Source: Halanaerobium congolense
Lineage (GTDB): Bacteria > Bacillota > Halanaerobiia > Halanaerobiales > Halanaerobiaceae
NCBI RefSeq assembly: GCF_004366375.1
Contig: NZ_SOEF01000002.1
Location: 96,908-160,907, forward strand
Length of the DNA: 64,000 bases
Direction of reading: 5' to 3'
The notes beneath the pieces were generated by a model. That model had not been told where the DNA came from. It searched no databases and saw nothing but the letters and a program-made list of their open reading frames with translations. Every line of letters starts with the position of its first letter. Position 1 is the stretch's first letter. A program made the position numbers and the translations under genes. Below, one piece after another: positions 29,729 to 37,689 of the stretch.

Positions 29729-30556
29729 TTGGAAGCTTCCAACAGGGCTATTGGGCTTTTAGATTCAGGAGTTGGCGGCCTAACTGTTGCTCGAGAAATT
29801 TTCAAATTAATGCCAGAAGAAAATATAATTTATTATGGTGATACATTACATCTTCCTTATGGACCTAAAGATTTAAACTTAGTTAGAGAATATGTGGAAG
29901 AGATAATCAGTTATTTAATCAAAGAAAAAAAAGTTAAAGCAGTTGTGATAGCATGTAATACAGCAACTTCTGCTGCTTTTGATTATGTAAAACAAAAATT
30001 TGAAGTACCGATTTTTGGAATGATTAAAAGTACTGCTGTTAGAGCTGTAAAGCTTAGTCGAAATAAAAAAATAGCAATTATCGGCACTGAAGGTACAGTA
30101 AAAAGTAATGCTTATCAGAATGTAATTTTAGAAATTGATTCAGAAGTTAAACTTTTTGCTAAAGCCTGTCCCAAATTTGTTAATTTGGTTGAAGAAGGAA
30201 AATTTGATGGAGTTGAAGTAGAAAAAACTGCTCATGATTATCTTGATTTTTTAATAGAAGCTGAGGTTGATTCTTTGATTCTTGGCTGCACTCATTTTCC
30301 ATATTTAACCCCTATTTTAAGTAAAATTATGGGGGATAAGCTAAGGTTGATTAATCCTGCTCATGAAATGGCATTAGAAGTTAGGGAAAATTTAAGTAAC
30401 TTAGCTTTACTGAAAAAAAACAATCTAAAATCAAGTAATAAGTTTATTGTTAGCGACAAGGAAAAAATTTCTAAAAGATTTTTAAAATATGGACGACAAT
30501 TTTTGAAATTGAATGAATTAAAATTTGAAGAAAAAAATATATTTATTAATGAATAA
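29729..30556 (+). CDS. murI: Glutamate racemase
   Basis: 275 residues. LLDSGVGGLTV at the N-terminus and the two catalytic cysteines in ACNTATSA and LGCTHFPYL are intact. Makes D-glutamate for peptidoglycan. Start TTG 29729 is chosen because TAGGAG at 29714-29719 is well spaced for it; an upstream TTG at 29720 is too close. Its place after the amidase and GerMN genes makes a small cell-wall group. Confidence 0.94.
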   Translation: MEASNRAIGLLDSGVGGLTVAREIFKLMPEENIIYYGDTLHLPYGPKDLNLVREYVEEIISYLIKEKKVKAVVIACNTATSAAFDYVKQKFEVPIFGMIKSTAVRAVKLSRNKKIAIIGTEGTVKSNAYQNVILEIDSEVKLFAKACPKFVNLVEEGKFDGVEVEKTAHDYLDFLIEAEVDSLILGCTHFPYLTPILSKIMGDKLRLINPAHEMALEVRENLSNLALLKKNNLKSSNKFIVSDKEKISKRFLKYGRQFLKLNELKFEEKNIFINE

Positions 30557-30574
30557 ATTGGGAGGAAATATAAT

Positions 30575-31294
30575 ATGCGCACAGATGGAAGAAAATTAGA
30601 TCAGTTAAGAGATGTTGAAATAACGCGAAATTATACAAAATATGCTGAAGGATCTGTACTTGTAGAAACAGGTGATACAATGGTTTTATGTAATGTATCA
30701 ATTGAAGACAGTGTACCATATTTTTTAAGAGGGCAAAACAAAGGTTGGTTAACAGCTGAATATTCTCTTCTGCCGAGAGCAACTCAGGACCGCAACATTA
30801 GAGAAGCAGCTAAAAGAAAATTAAGTGGTAGAACTCAAGAAATTCAGCGTTTAATCGGTAGAAGCCTAAGAGCGATTATTGATCTTGATAAAATGGGAGA
30901 AAGAACAATTTGGGTTGATTGTGATGTACTGCAGGCTGATGGTGGAACTAGAACAGCCTCAATTACAGGTGCTTATGTTGCTTTAGTTGATGCAATTAAT
31001 TTTATGATCAAAGAGGAAAAATTAAAAGAAAGCCCTCTCAAGGGTTTTATGGCTGCTACTAGTGTAGGTATAGTTGATGGAACTCCAATGCTTGATTTAT
31101 GCTATGAAGAAGATTTTAAAGCACAGGTAGATATGAACATTGCAATGACAGAAGCAGGAGAAATAATAGAAATTCAGGGAACTGCAGAAGAACATCCATT
31201 TACAAGAGATGAATTAGATCAGCTTTATGATCTAGCAGAAAAAGGTATTTTAGAGCTGATAGAAGAACAAAGATTGGCTTTAATAGGTGAATAA
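30575..31294 (+). CDS. rph: Ribonuclease PH
   Basis: 239 residues. [11 protein letters not shown] at the N-terminus, the phosphate-binding [12 protein letters not shown] and [15 protein letters not shown] are intact. Phosphorolytic 3'-5' trimming of tRNA precursors. GGGAGG precedes the ATG. Ends one base before the ITPase gene, a conserved pair. Confidence 0.96.
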   Translation: MRTDGRKLDQLRDVEITRNYTKYAEGSVLVETGDTMVLCNVSIEDSVPYFLRGQNKGWLTAEYSLLPRATQDRNIREAAKRKLSGRTQEIQRLIGRSLRAIIDLDKMGERTIWVDCDVLQADGGTRTASITGAYVALVDAINFMIKEEKLKESPLKGFMAATSVGIVDGTPMLDLCYEEDFKAQVDMNIAMTEAGEIIEIQGTAEEHPFTRDELDQLYDLAEKGILELIEEQRLALIGE

Positions 31295-31295
31295 A

Positions 31296-31898
31296 ATGAA
31301 AAAAATTGTTATTGGTAGTGGTAATCAGCATAAAATAGAGGAAATTAAGGCTTATTTTTCTGACCTTAAATTTGATTTTGTTGTTCTAGATCCAGAGCTT
31401 GAGCTGCCGGAAGTTATTGAAGATGGAAAGAGTTATCGTGAAAACGCCTTAAAAAAAGCAAGACAAAGGGCTCAAGAATTAAATGAAATAGTTTTAGCAG
31501 ATGATTCAGGGTTATCAGTAGATTATTTAGATGGTGCTCCTGGTATTTACTCTGCAAGGTTTGGCGGCGAAGATTTAGATGATCAAGCAAAATACTTAAA
31601 AGTTTTGGAATTATTAAGAGGATTACCTGAATCAAAAAGGAAGGCTGCTTTTATATCTGTAATTGCGCTTGTTGATCCATTTAATGACCTTGAAATTATA
31701 GTAGAAGGAAAGTGCTCTGGATTTATTGCTGAAGAACCAGCTGGTGAGAATGGATTCGGCTATGACCCTATATTTTATCTGCCAAAATATGATAAAACAA
31801 TGGCTCAAATAAGTCAGGAAAAAAAGAACAAAATTAGTCATCGAGGACACGCTTTAAAGAAAATGAAAAGAGAATTAAAACAGAGATATCAGAAGTAA
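31296..31898 (+). CDS. rdgB: RdgB/HAM1 family XTP/dITP diphosphatase
   Basis: 200 residues. GSGNQHKIEEIK at the N-terminus, LADDSGLSVDYLDGAPGIYSARF and GENGFGYDPIF are the family motifs. Removes non-canonical purine nucleotides (XTP, ITP) from the pool. ATG 31296 follows the rph stop by one base; the frame is also open from a GTG at 31287. Followed by a hairpin at 31941-31970. Confidence 0.95.
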   Translation: MKKIVIGSGNQHKIEEIKAYFSDLKFDFVVLDPELELPEVIEDGKSYRENALKKARQRAQELNEIVLADDSGLSVDYLDGAPGIYSARFGGEDLDDQAKYLKVLELLRGLPESKRKAAFISVIALVDPFNDLEIIVEGKCSGFIAEEPAGENGFGYDPIFYLPKYDKTMAQISQEKKNKISHRGHALKKMKRELKQRYQK

Positions 31899-31940
31899 AT
31901 AGGAGTAATAATAACTTAATTTATTCTAAAAGTTTATAAG

Positions 31941-31973
31941 TGCCGTTTTCTTTATTGACCGAAAGCGGCATTT
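31941..31973 (+). terminator. Terminator-like hairpin after rdgB
   Basis: Ten-base-pair stem TGCCGTTTTC (31941-31950) / GAAAGCGGCA (31961-31970, one G-T pair), 10-base loop, only TTT after it. The loop contains the -35 box of the tRNA promoter. Confidence 0.55.
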
Positions 31974-31983
31974 GCTATATACT
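31955..31983 (+). promoter_or_regulatory. Promoter of the tRNA cluster
   Basis: TTGACC (31955-31960), 17-base spacer, TATACT (31978-31983), followed by a GTCGCCGCG stretch. Close to consensus and properly placed, about 50 bases before tRNA-Pro. It overlaps the rdgB terminator hairpin. Confidence 0.75.
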
Positions 31984-32034
31984 ATTAATTGTCGCCGCGA
32001 AAAAAGTTATTAATTTTTGTGGCACAAAACACGT

Positions 32035-32111
32035 CGGAGCGTGGCGCAGTTTGGTAGCGCACCTGCTTTGGGAGCAGGGGGTCGAAGGTTCAAATCCTTT
32101 CGCTCCGACCA
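32035..32111 (+). tRNA. tRNA-Pro (anticodon TGG)
   Basis: Acceptor CGGAGCG pairs with CGCTCCG; anticodon stem CCTGC/GCAGG encloses loop TTTGGGA with TGG. CCA is encoded. First of four tightly spaced tRNA genes. Confidence 0.95.
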
Positions 32112-32135
32112 TTTTAAATTATAGAACATTTTTAA

Positions 32136-32212
<77 letters not shown>

Positions 32213-32218
32213 TTTTAT

Positions 32219-32296
32219 GCGCCCGTAGCTCAGCCCGGATAGAGCAACGGACTTCTAATCCGTAGGCCACAGGTTCGAATCCTGTCGGGCGCGCCA
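32219..32296 (+). tRNA. tRNA-Arg (anticodon TCT)
   Basis: Acceptor GCGCCCG pairs with CGGGCGC; anticodon stem ACGGA/TCCGT encloses CTTCTAA with TCT. CCA is encoded. Confidence 0.95.
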
Positions 32297-32319
32297 TTTT
32301 AAAATTAAAACCTAATATG

Positions 32320-32396
32320 GTGGATGTAGCTCAGTTGGCTAGAGCGCAGGATTGTGGCTCCTGAGGCCGTGGGTTCAAGACCCATCATCCACCCCA
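32320..32396 (+). tRNA. tRNA-His (anticodon GTG)
   Basis: Acceptor GTGGATG pairs with CATCCAC; anticodon stem CAGGA/TCCTG encloses TTGTGGC with GTG. An extra G at 32319 faces C73, as expected for the His-specific G-1. CCA is encoded. Confidence 0.95.
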
Positions 32397-32406
32397 TTTA
32401 AATGTT

Positions 32407-32430
32407 ATCACCTGAGAAGGTGATTTTTTT
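32407..32430 (+). terminator. Terminator of the tRNA cluster
   Basis: ATCACCT / AGGTGAT stem with GAGA loop, followed by TTTTTT. A textbook intrinsic terminator. Confidence 0.9.
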
Positions 32431-32540
32431 GTGTTTGTTATCAATAATCTTGACTAATAAAGCTTTGATTATATATAATTAAAATAAGCTAGAAATTTAG
32501 ATTAGACATCTTTTTCCTTTAATTTATTACTAAGTTGTGC

Positions 32541-32574
32541 TATAATTAATTCACTCTATGCTGACTGTCGGTCA
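32541..32574 (+). promoter_or_regulatory. TetR-gene control region with candidate operator
   Basis: A TATAAT box at 32541-32546 without a clear -35 is followed by the palindrome TGAC-TGTCG-GTCA (32562-32574), of the type bound by many TetR-family repressors. It lies between the box and the ribosome binding site of the TetR gene, suggesting autoregulation. Confidence 0.5.
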
Positions 32575-32598
32575 AAAATATAAGTGGAGGTAAAAAGA

Positions 32599-33231
32599 GT
32601 GGCAAAACAAACAGAAAAATCACTTAAGAGGCGTAATACAATTTTAAATGAAGCGGAAAAGCTATTTATAGAAGAAGGGTTTGAAAAAACTACTGTAAAG
32701 GATATAGCAGCACGAGCTGGTGTAGCCAAAGGCACATTTTATTATTATTTTGATACAAAAGAAGACATTATTTCTTCTTTATTAGAAAAAAGATACAGAA
32801 AGACTGAAAAAAAAGCAAAACATGTTTTAGAAAATGAAAATATGAACTCTTTAGAAAAATTGGAAAAAATAATTTTAAGATTGATCTTTAGCAGAAGAGG
32901 TAATTTTAAAGTGTATGAATTTTTTAAGATTGATGAAAATGCAAAATTTATGAAAGAAAGAAATAAGGAATTTTGGAATAAATTCATGCCTATATTTACT
33001 GAAATAGTAAAAGAAGGTGTTGAAAGAGGAGAATTTGAAACTGATTATCCAGAAGAGATTACTGAAATATTATTTATGGGTATTGATAACTTTCTTCACC
33101 GACATTATGCAAAATTTACAACTGAAGAGATGTATATAGATAAATTTGCTGCTGTAGAAGAACTATTGAATAGGGCTTTAAAAGTTAAGTCAAGAAAAGT
33201 AGACTTATCATTAATGAAGCCTGAAAAGTAA
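32599..33231 (+). CDS. TetR/AcrR family transcriptional regulator
   Basis: 210 residues. N-terminal TetR helix-turn-helix (about 10-56) with ILNEAEKLFIEEGFEKTTVKDIAARAGVAKGTFYYYF split over that span; the rest is the variable ligand-binding helical domain. Start GTG 32599 has GGAGG at 32585-32589; a longer frame from 32584 would begin on the binding site itself. Effector unknown. Followed 28 bases later by a DUF1232 gene, probably co-transcribed. Confidence 0.88.
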   Translation: MAKQTEKSLKRRNTILNEAEKLFIEEGFEKTTVKDIAARAGVAKGTFYYYFDTKEDIISSLLEKRYRKTEKKAKHVLENENMNSLEKLEKIILRLIFSRRGNFKVYEFFKIDENAKFMKERNKEFWNKFMPIFTEIVKEGVERGEFETDYPEEITEILFMGIDNFLHRHYAKFTTEEMYIDKFAAVEELLNRALKVKSRKVDLSLMKPEK

Positions 33232-33259
33232 GTCTAATTAATAAATTGGTGGTGAAAAA

Positions 33260-33673
33260 ATGAAAAAAGATTTTAATGATAATGATCTGCTTGCTTTTTT
33301 AGGTCGATTAACAAATAAATGGGGTACCGGTCATGAAAGTGTAAATAAAATTTTAGATAAAACAAGGAATTTTTTAGACTCTAAAAAATATAAAATTCCT
33401 TTTATTGATAAGGTAAGTGAGTTTCTGGAAATGTTAAGTGAACATTCTAAGGGTAATTTTCAATTAAATGATGCAGCAGTTGGTTGGGTTGTAGCAACTT
33501 TAGCTTATTTAATTTTACCAACTGACTTAATTCCTGATTTTTTACCTGGTATTGGTTTAACAGATGATGCTGCAGCGTTTATACTTGCTTTTAGACAGCT
33601 CACAAGAGAACTTGAAAATTTTCGCAGGTGGAAAGAATTAGAGGCAAAAACAATAGATATTGAAAAAGAGTAA
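33260..33673 (+). CDS. DUF1232 (YkvA-like) small membrane-associated protein
   Basis: 137 residues. The family core is at about 73-115: VGWVVATLAYLILPTDLIPD followed by FLPGIGLTDDAAAF. The segment is amphipathic to hydrophobic, and related proteins are membrane-linked with unknown function. GGTGGTG precedes the ATG. Likely in one unit with the TetR gene. Confidence 0.8.
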   Translation: MKKDFNDNDLLAFLGRLTNKWGTGHESVNKILDKTRNFLDSKKYKIPFIDKVSEFLEMLSEHSKGNFQLNDAAVGWVVATLAYLILPTDLIPDFLPGIGLTDDAAAFILAFRQLTRELENFRRWKELEAKTIDIEKE

Positions 33674-33745
33674 ATTAATTTCGAAAAACACTGGATATTT
33701 CATTGAATTTATTATATAATTGAAAAGATGGAAATTTTAATTCGA

Positions 33746-33791
33746 GGTTTTTTAGAAAAATTAATTTTATTTAATAATTTTTCTAAAAACC
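33746..33791 (+). repeat. AT-rich inverted repeat upstream of tRNA-Leu
   Basis: Arms 33746-33763 and 33775-33791 pair over about 17 bases with one bulged T, around an 11-base loop. It could end the DUF1232 transcript. It touches the -35 box of the tRNA-Leu promoter. Confidence 0.7.
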
Positions 33792-33820
33792 TTGACAAGA
33801 GCAAAAAGCTGTGCTACCAT
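33792..33820 (+). promoter_or_regulatory. Promoter of tRNA-Leu
   Basis: TTGACA (33792-33797), 17-base spacer, TACCAT (33815-33820). A consensus -35 box at the correct spacing, about 58 bases before the tRNA. Confidence 0.7.
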
Positions 33821-33878
33821 TATATGTGCTTTTTGTGAAAAAGAAAAAAGAATTTTCACTCACAGCATTATTTACTAT

Positions 33879-33964
33879 GCGAAAGTGGCGGAATTGGCAG
33901 ACGCGCTAGATTTAGGATCTAGTGGGTAATCCCCGTGTGGGTTCGAGTCCCACCTTTCGCACCA
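33879..33964 (+). tRNA. tRNA-Leu (anticodon TAG)
   Basis: 86 bases with a long variable arm, as expected for a class II tRNA. Acceptor GCGAAAG pairs with CTTTCGC; anticodon stem CTAGA/TCTAG encloses TTTAGGA with TAG. CCA is encoded. Confidence 0.95.
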
Positions 33965-33985
33965 TTTAATAATTCTGTCATTGAC

Positions 33986-34020
33986 CCCCGATATTGGCCC
34001 GGTGCCAGATCGGGGATTAT
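33986..34020 (+). terminator. GC-rich hairpin after tRNA-Leu
   Basis: CCCCGAT (33986-33992) pairs with ATCGGGG (34009-34015), with an inner TGGC/GCCA stem. Only ATTATT follows, so termination is probable but weak. Confidence 0.55.
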
Positions 34021-34077
34021 TAACATATAGAGAGTTTTTTAAAAGTTTTATTTAAATATCAGTTAGGAGGAATATTA

Positions 34078-35358
34078 ATGGAAGTGAAAAAAGATGTTTT
34101 GGAAGGTAACAAAGTTAAACTGGAAATTGAAATAGAAAGTGATCGTGTCGATGAAGCCTTAGAACAGGCTTATCGTCAGGTAGTTAAAGATGTAGAAATT
34201 CCTGGCTTTAGGAAGGGAAAAGCACCAAGAAAAATAATTGAACAAAGATTTGGTGAAGAAGTTCTGCACAAAGATGCACTTGATATTCTGATTCCCCAGG
34301 GATATAGTGAAGCAGTTGAAGAAGCTGATATTGAACCTATAGCACAACCTGATATAGAAGATTTCTATATTTCCAAGGGAGAAGCTGCTACCTTCACTGC
34401 AATTGTTGAAGTTAAACCAGAGGTTGAACTAGGCGAATATAAAGGTTTAGGTATAGAAAAAGAAGATACTGAAGTAAAAGAAGAAGAAATTTCTCAGCGT
34501 CTGGAGAAGATGCAGGATGAACATAGTCAGTTAATGACTGCAGAGCGTGAAGAACTGCAGGAAGGTGACTTTGCAATTATAGATTTCACTGGTTATGTTG
34601 ATGGTGAAGAATTCCCTGGTGGATCTGCGGAAGAGTACAGTTTAGAAATTGGTTCCGGAAGCTTTATTCCTGGTTTTGAAGAACAGCTTATTGGAATGAA
34701 AGTTGGAGAAGAAAAAACTGTAGAAATTACCTTCCCAGAAGATTACAATGCGGAAGATTTAGCTGGTGCTGATGCTTCTTTTGATGTAGTATTAAAAGAA
34801 ATAAAAGTGAAGCAGAGACCAGAATTAGATGATGACTTTGCTGTTGAAGCAAGTGATTACGAAACCATGGATGAACTAAGAGTTAGTATTGAAGAAGAAA
34901 TTGCTGAACAAAAGGAAACATCTGCTGAAAATAATTTCAGAGAAAAATTAATTAAAAAAGCAAGTAAAAATGCTGAAGTAAATATTACAGATACTTTGAT
35001 TGACGAACAATTAGATCAAATGTTTGAAAGACTCTCACAGTCCATTTCACAGCAGGGTTTGGATATGGAAACCTACCTTGGATATATTGGAATGGATGAA
35101 GAAACTTGGAGAGAAGATAATAGAGAAACAGCTTCTGATCGTGCTAAAGAGCTGCTTGTACTTGAAGCTATAGCTGATATTGAAGAAATTGAAGTTAGTG
35201 ATGAAGAGATAGATGAAGAGGTTAATGAAATTGCTGAAATGCATGATCAGGAGCCAGAACAAATCAAAGCTATTCTTCAGATGCAGGGCCAGTTAGCACA
35301 GCTAAAAGAGGATATTAGAAGACAAAAAACAATTGAATTTTTAATTGAAAATAACTAA
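34078..35358 (+). CDS. tig: Trigger factor (peptidyl-prolyl isomerase chaperone)
   Basis: 426 residues. Ribosome-binding domain with the signature GFRKGKAPR (about 43-51), FKBP-type PPIase domain (about 150-245) with DFAIIDFTGYVDGEEF, and a helical C-terminal domain. Binds the ribosome exit tunnel and shields nascent chains. TAGGAGG precedes the ATG. Heads the tig-clpP-clpX-lon block. Very acidic composition, in keeping with a salt-adapted cytoplasm, though not proof of it. Confidence 0.97.
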   Translation: MEVKKDVLEGNKVKLEIEIESDRVDEALEQAYRQVVKDVEIPGFRKGKAPRKIIEQRFGEEVLHKDALDILIPQGYSEAVEEADIEPIAQPDIEDFYISKGEAATFTAIVEVKPEVELGEYKGLGIEKEDTEVKEEEISQRLEKMQDEHSQLMTAEREELQEGDFAIIDFTGYVDGEEFPGGSAEEYSLEIGSGSFIPGFEEQLIGMKVGEEKTVEITFPEDYNAEDLAGADASFDVVLKEIKVKQRPELDDDFAVEASDYETMDELRVSIEEEIAEQKETSAENNFREKLIKKASKNAEVNITDTLIDEQLDQMFERLSQSISQQGLDMETYLGYIGMDEETWREDNRETASDRAKELLVLEAIADIEEIEVSDEEIDEEVNEIAEMHDQEPEQIKAILQMQGQLAQLKEDIRRQKTIEFLIENN

Positions 35359-35474
35359 AATTTAATTATATTGTTAAACAATAACTGTTTTTCAGTATAA
35401 ATTTAGATATAATAGTTATAAGGTAGATGTAGTTTATCTAGCTGCTGGAAATAAATCAGAGGAGGTTTTAATCA

Positions 35475-36071
35475 ATGAGTTTAATCCCAATGGTAGTTGA
35501 ACAAACAAATCGTGGAGAAAGATCATATGATATTTATTCACGACTTTTAAAGGATAGAATTGTATTTTTGGGTTCACCAGTAACAGATGATGTAGCAAAT
35601 ACTGTTATTGCACAGCTGCTTTTTTTAGAAGCAGATAATCCTGATAAAGATATTTATTTATATATTAATAGTCCGGGTGGTTCAGTAACTGCTGCTCTGG
35701 CAATGTATGATACAATGCAGTATATAAAACCTGACGTAGTTACAATTGGTATGGGACAGGCTGCAAGTGCAGGAGCTTTATTGTTGGCTGCAGGTGCAGA
35801 AGGTAAGCGTTATGCCCTCCCTTATGCTAGAGTTATGATTCATCAGCCTGCTGGTGGAGCACAGGGTAAGGCAACAGAAGCTGAAATCCATATTAAAGAG
35901 TTAATGAGAATTAGAGAATTATTAAACAATATTCTCAGCAAACACACTGGAAAAAGTTCTGAAAAAATTGCTCAAGATGTAGAAAAAGATTATTTCATGA
36001 CTGCAGAAGAAGCTGTAGATTATGGATTAATTGATGAAGTAATTACTAGAAATGAATTAAGTGAAAAGTAA
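35475..36071 (+). CDS. clpP: ATP-dependent Clp protease proteolytic subunit
   Basis: 198 residues. Catalytic Ser98 in [11 protein letters not shown], His123 in MIHQPAGG and an Asp near 172 in the [13 protein letters not shown] region form the triad. Forms the barrel used by ClpX and other ATPases. AGAGGAGG precedes the ATG. A TATAAT at 35408-35413 suggests a promoter between tig and clpP, but its -35 box is poor. clpX follows 21 bases later. Confidence 0.97.
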   Translation: MSLIPMVVEQTNRGERSYDIYSRLLKDRIVFLGSPVTDDVANTVIAQLLFLEADNPDKDIYLYINSPGGSVTAALAMYDTMQYIKPDVVTIGMGQAASAGALLLAAGAEGKRYALPYARVMIHQPAGGAQGKATEAEIHIKELMRIRELLNNILSKHTGKSSEKIAQDVEKDYFMTAEEAVDYGLIDEVITRNELSEK

Positions 36072-36092
36072 TTTAGCCCAAGAGGTGATATA

Positions 36093-37364
36093 ATGTTTAA
36101 ATTTGGCGATCACGATCATGAAAATGGGGAACTTAAATGTTCCTTTTGTGGTAAAAGCCAGGATCAGGTAAAAAAATTAGTAGCTGGTCCAGGAGTCTAT
36201 ATTTGTGATGAATGTATAGAACTCTGTAATGAAATTGTAGAAGAAGAATTAGATCAAGAATTGGAACTCGAATTTGAAAGTATTCCTAAACCTAAAGAAA
36301 TCAAAGAATATTTGGATCAGTATGTAATTGGCCAGGATAGAGCTAAGAAATCATTGTCTGTAGCTGTTTATAACCATTATAAACGAGTTAATTCTAACAT
36401 GGTAGTAGATGATGTAGAATTACAAAAAAGTAATATTATGATGGTTGGACCTACTGGCTGTGGTAAAACGTTGATGGCTCAAACTCTGGCTAAGATAATA
36501 GATGTACCAATTGCAATAACTGATGCTACTTCCTTAACAGAAGCTGGTTATGTTGGAGAAGATGTAGAAAACATTCTGCTCAAACTAATCCAGGCAGCTG
36601 ATTATGATGTAGAAAAAGCAGAAAAAGGTATAATTTATGTTGATGAAATTGATAAAATAGCTAGAAAATCTGAAAACACATCTATTACAAGAGATGTTTC
36701 TGGAGAAGGAGTACAGCAGGCACTCCTTAAAATAATTGAAGGTACTGTTGCCAGTGTTCCACCTCAGGGTGGCAGAAAACATCCTCATCAGGAATTTATC
36801 CAGATTGATACAACCAATATTCTCTTTATTGCTGGTGGAGCTTTTGATGGTCTGGAGAAATTGATTGACTCCCGCATCAGTGAAAAAGTAATGGGTTTTG
36901 GTGCTGATATTAAAACTAAAGAAGATAATAAAAATATTGGAGATACTTTAAAGCATATTCAACCTCAGGACTTATTACATTATGGTTTAATTCCTGAATT
37001 CATTGGTAGAATGCCGGTTCAGGTTACTTTAGATCAGCTTGAGGCAGAAGATATGGTTCGGATTATGAAGGAGCCAAGAAATGCTTTGGTTAAACAGTAT
37101 GAAAAGTTCTTTGCTATGGATAATATAGAGCTTGAATTTACTGATGAAGCATTAAAAGCAATAGCGTCTAAAGCTTTAGAGCGTGATACTGGTGCTCGAG
37201 GTTTAAGATCAGTTGTTGAAAATACCGTTTTAGATATAATGTATGATCTACCATCAAGACCTGAAATTAGAAAGTGTATTATTACTAAGGAAGTTATAGA
37301 TGATAACGCTGATCCAATTCTGGAGATTGAAGATGAACATCTAGAAGAGGAAGAAAGCGCCTAA
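36093..37364 (+). CDS. clpX: ATP-dependent Clp protease ATP-binding subunit ClpX
   Basis: 423 residues. N-terminal C4 zinc-binding domain (CSFC near 16-19, CDEC near 38-41), Walker A GPTGCGKT, Walker [12 protein letters not shown], and the sensor-2 region [10 protein letters not shown]. Unfolds substrates, including tmRNA-tagged proteins, for ClpP. Directly downstream of clpP and followed by a strong terminator. Confidence 0.98.
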   Translation: MFKFGDHDHENGELKCSFCGKSQDQVKKLVAGPGVYICDECIELCNEIVEEELDQELELEFESIPKPKEIKEYLDQYVIGQDRAKKSLSVAVYNHYKRVNSNMVVDDVELQKSNIMMVGPTGCGKTLMAQTLAKIIDVPIAITDATSLTEAGYVGEDVENILLKLIQAADYDVEKAEKGIIYVDEIDKIARKSENTSITRDVSGEGVQQALLKIIEGTVASVPPQGGRKHPHQEFIQIDTTNILFIAGGAFDGLEKLIDSRISEKVMGFGADIKTKEDNKNIGDTLKHIQPQDLLHYGLIPEFIGRMPVQVTLDQLEAEDMVRIMKEPRNALVKQYEKFFAMDNIELEFTDEALKAIASKALERDTGARGLRSVVENTVLDIMYDLPSRPEIRKCIITKEVIDDNADPILEIEDEHLEEEESA

Positions 37365-37421
37365 CAGCTGAATGATAAAATAATGTAAATGTTTAATTTA
37401 AATTAAGCTGTAGTAGATTTA

Positions 37422-37471
37422 GAGATAATATTACTCCTAAAGAGTGAGTGGTATTATCTCTTTCGTTTTTT
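37422..37471 (+). terminator. Terminator after clpX
   Basis: Fifteen-position stem (37422-37436 with 37446-37460, two G-T pairs), 9-base loop, then TTTCGTTTTTT. Ends the clpP-clpX unit, so lon should have its own promoter. Confidence 0.85.
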
Positions 37472-37478
37472 ATTAGTT

Positions 37479-37590
37479 AGGAAATTATACCTGATGGTTT
37501 GTTGTGAATAATATTTATAGTTTCATAATTTCCGCTATCAACAAAATTTAACCTTATTATATTACAGATTATCCGAAGGACATTTTGTTC
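37479..37590 (+). repeat. Dispersed ~112-base intergenic element, copy 1
   Basis: This stretch between clpX and lon recurs inverted at 46565-46677 with four substitutions and one single-base indel over about 113 positions (roughly 96% identity). It has internal inverted repeats: GGAAATTAT (37480-37488) / ATAATTTCC (37525-37533), and AACAAAAT (37540-37547) / ATTTTGTT (37582-37589). There is no coding frame. It could be a non-autonomous mobile element or a structured regulatory repeat. The remaining 99 bases to lon show no clear promoter; the TATAAT at 37666-37671 lies too close to the ribosome binding site. Confidence 0.85.
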
Positions 37591-37689
37591 ATATATTAAA
37601 AGGGAAAATTTTAGTTATCTAGAACTATAAAACAGAATTAATTATAAGTGATTAAATTACTTAAATATAATAGATTGAGGTGAAAGTAA

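Noticed and set aside
37666..37671. TATAAT before lon as its promoter
   Set aside because: Transcription would start inside the lon ribosome binding site, and there is no -35 box.
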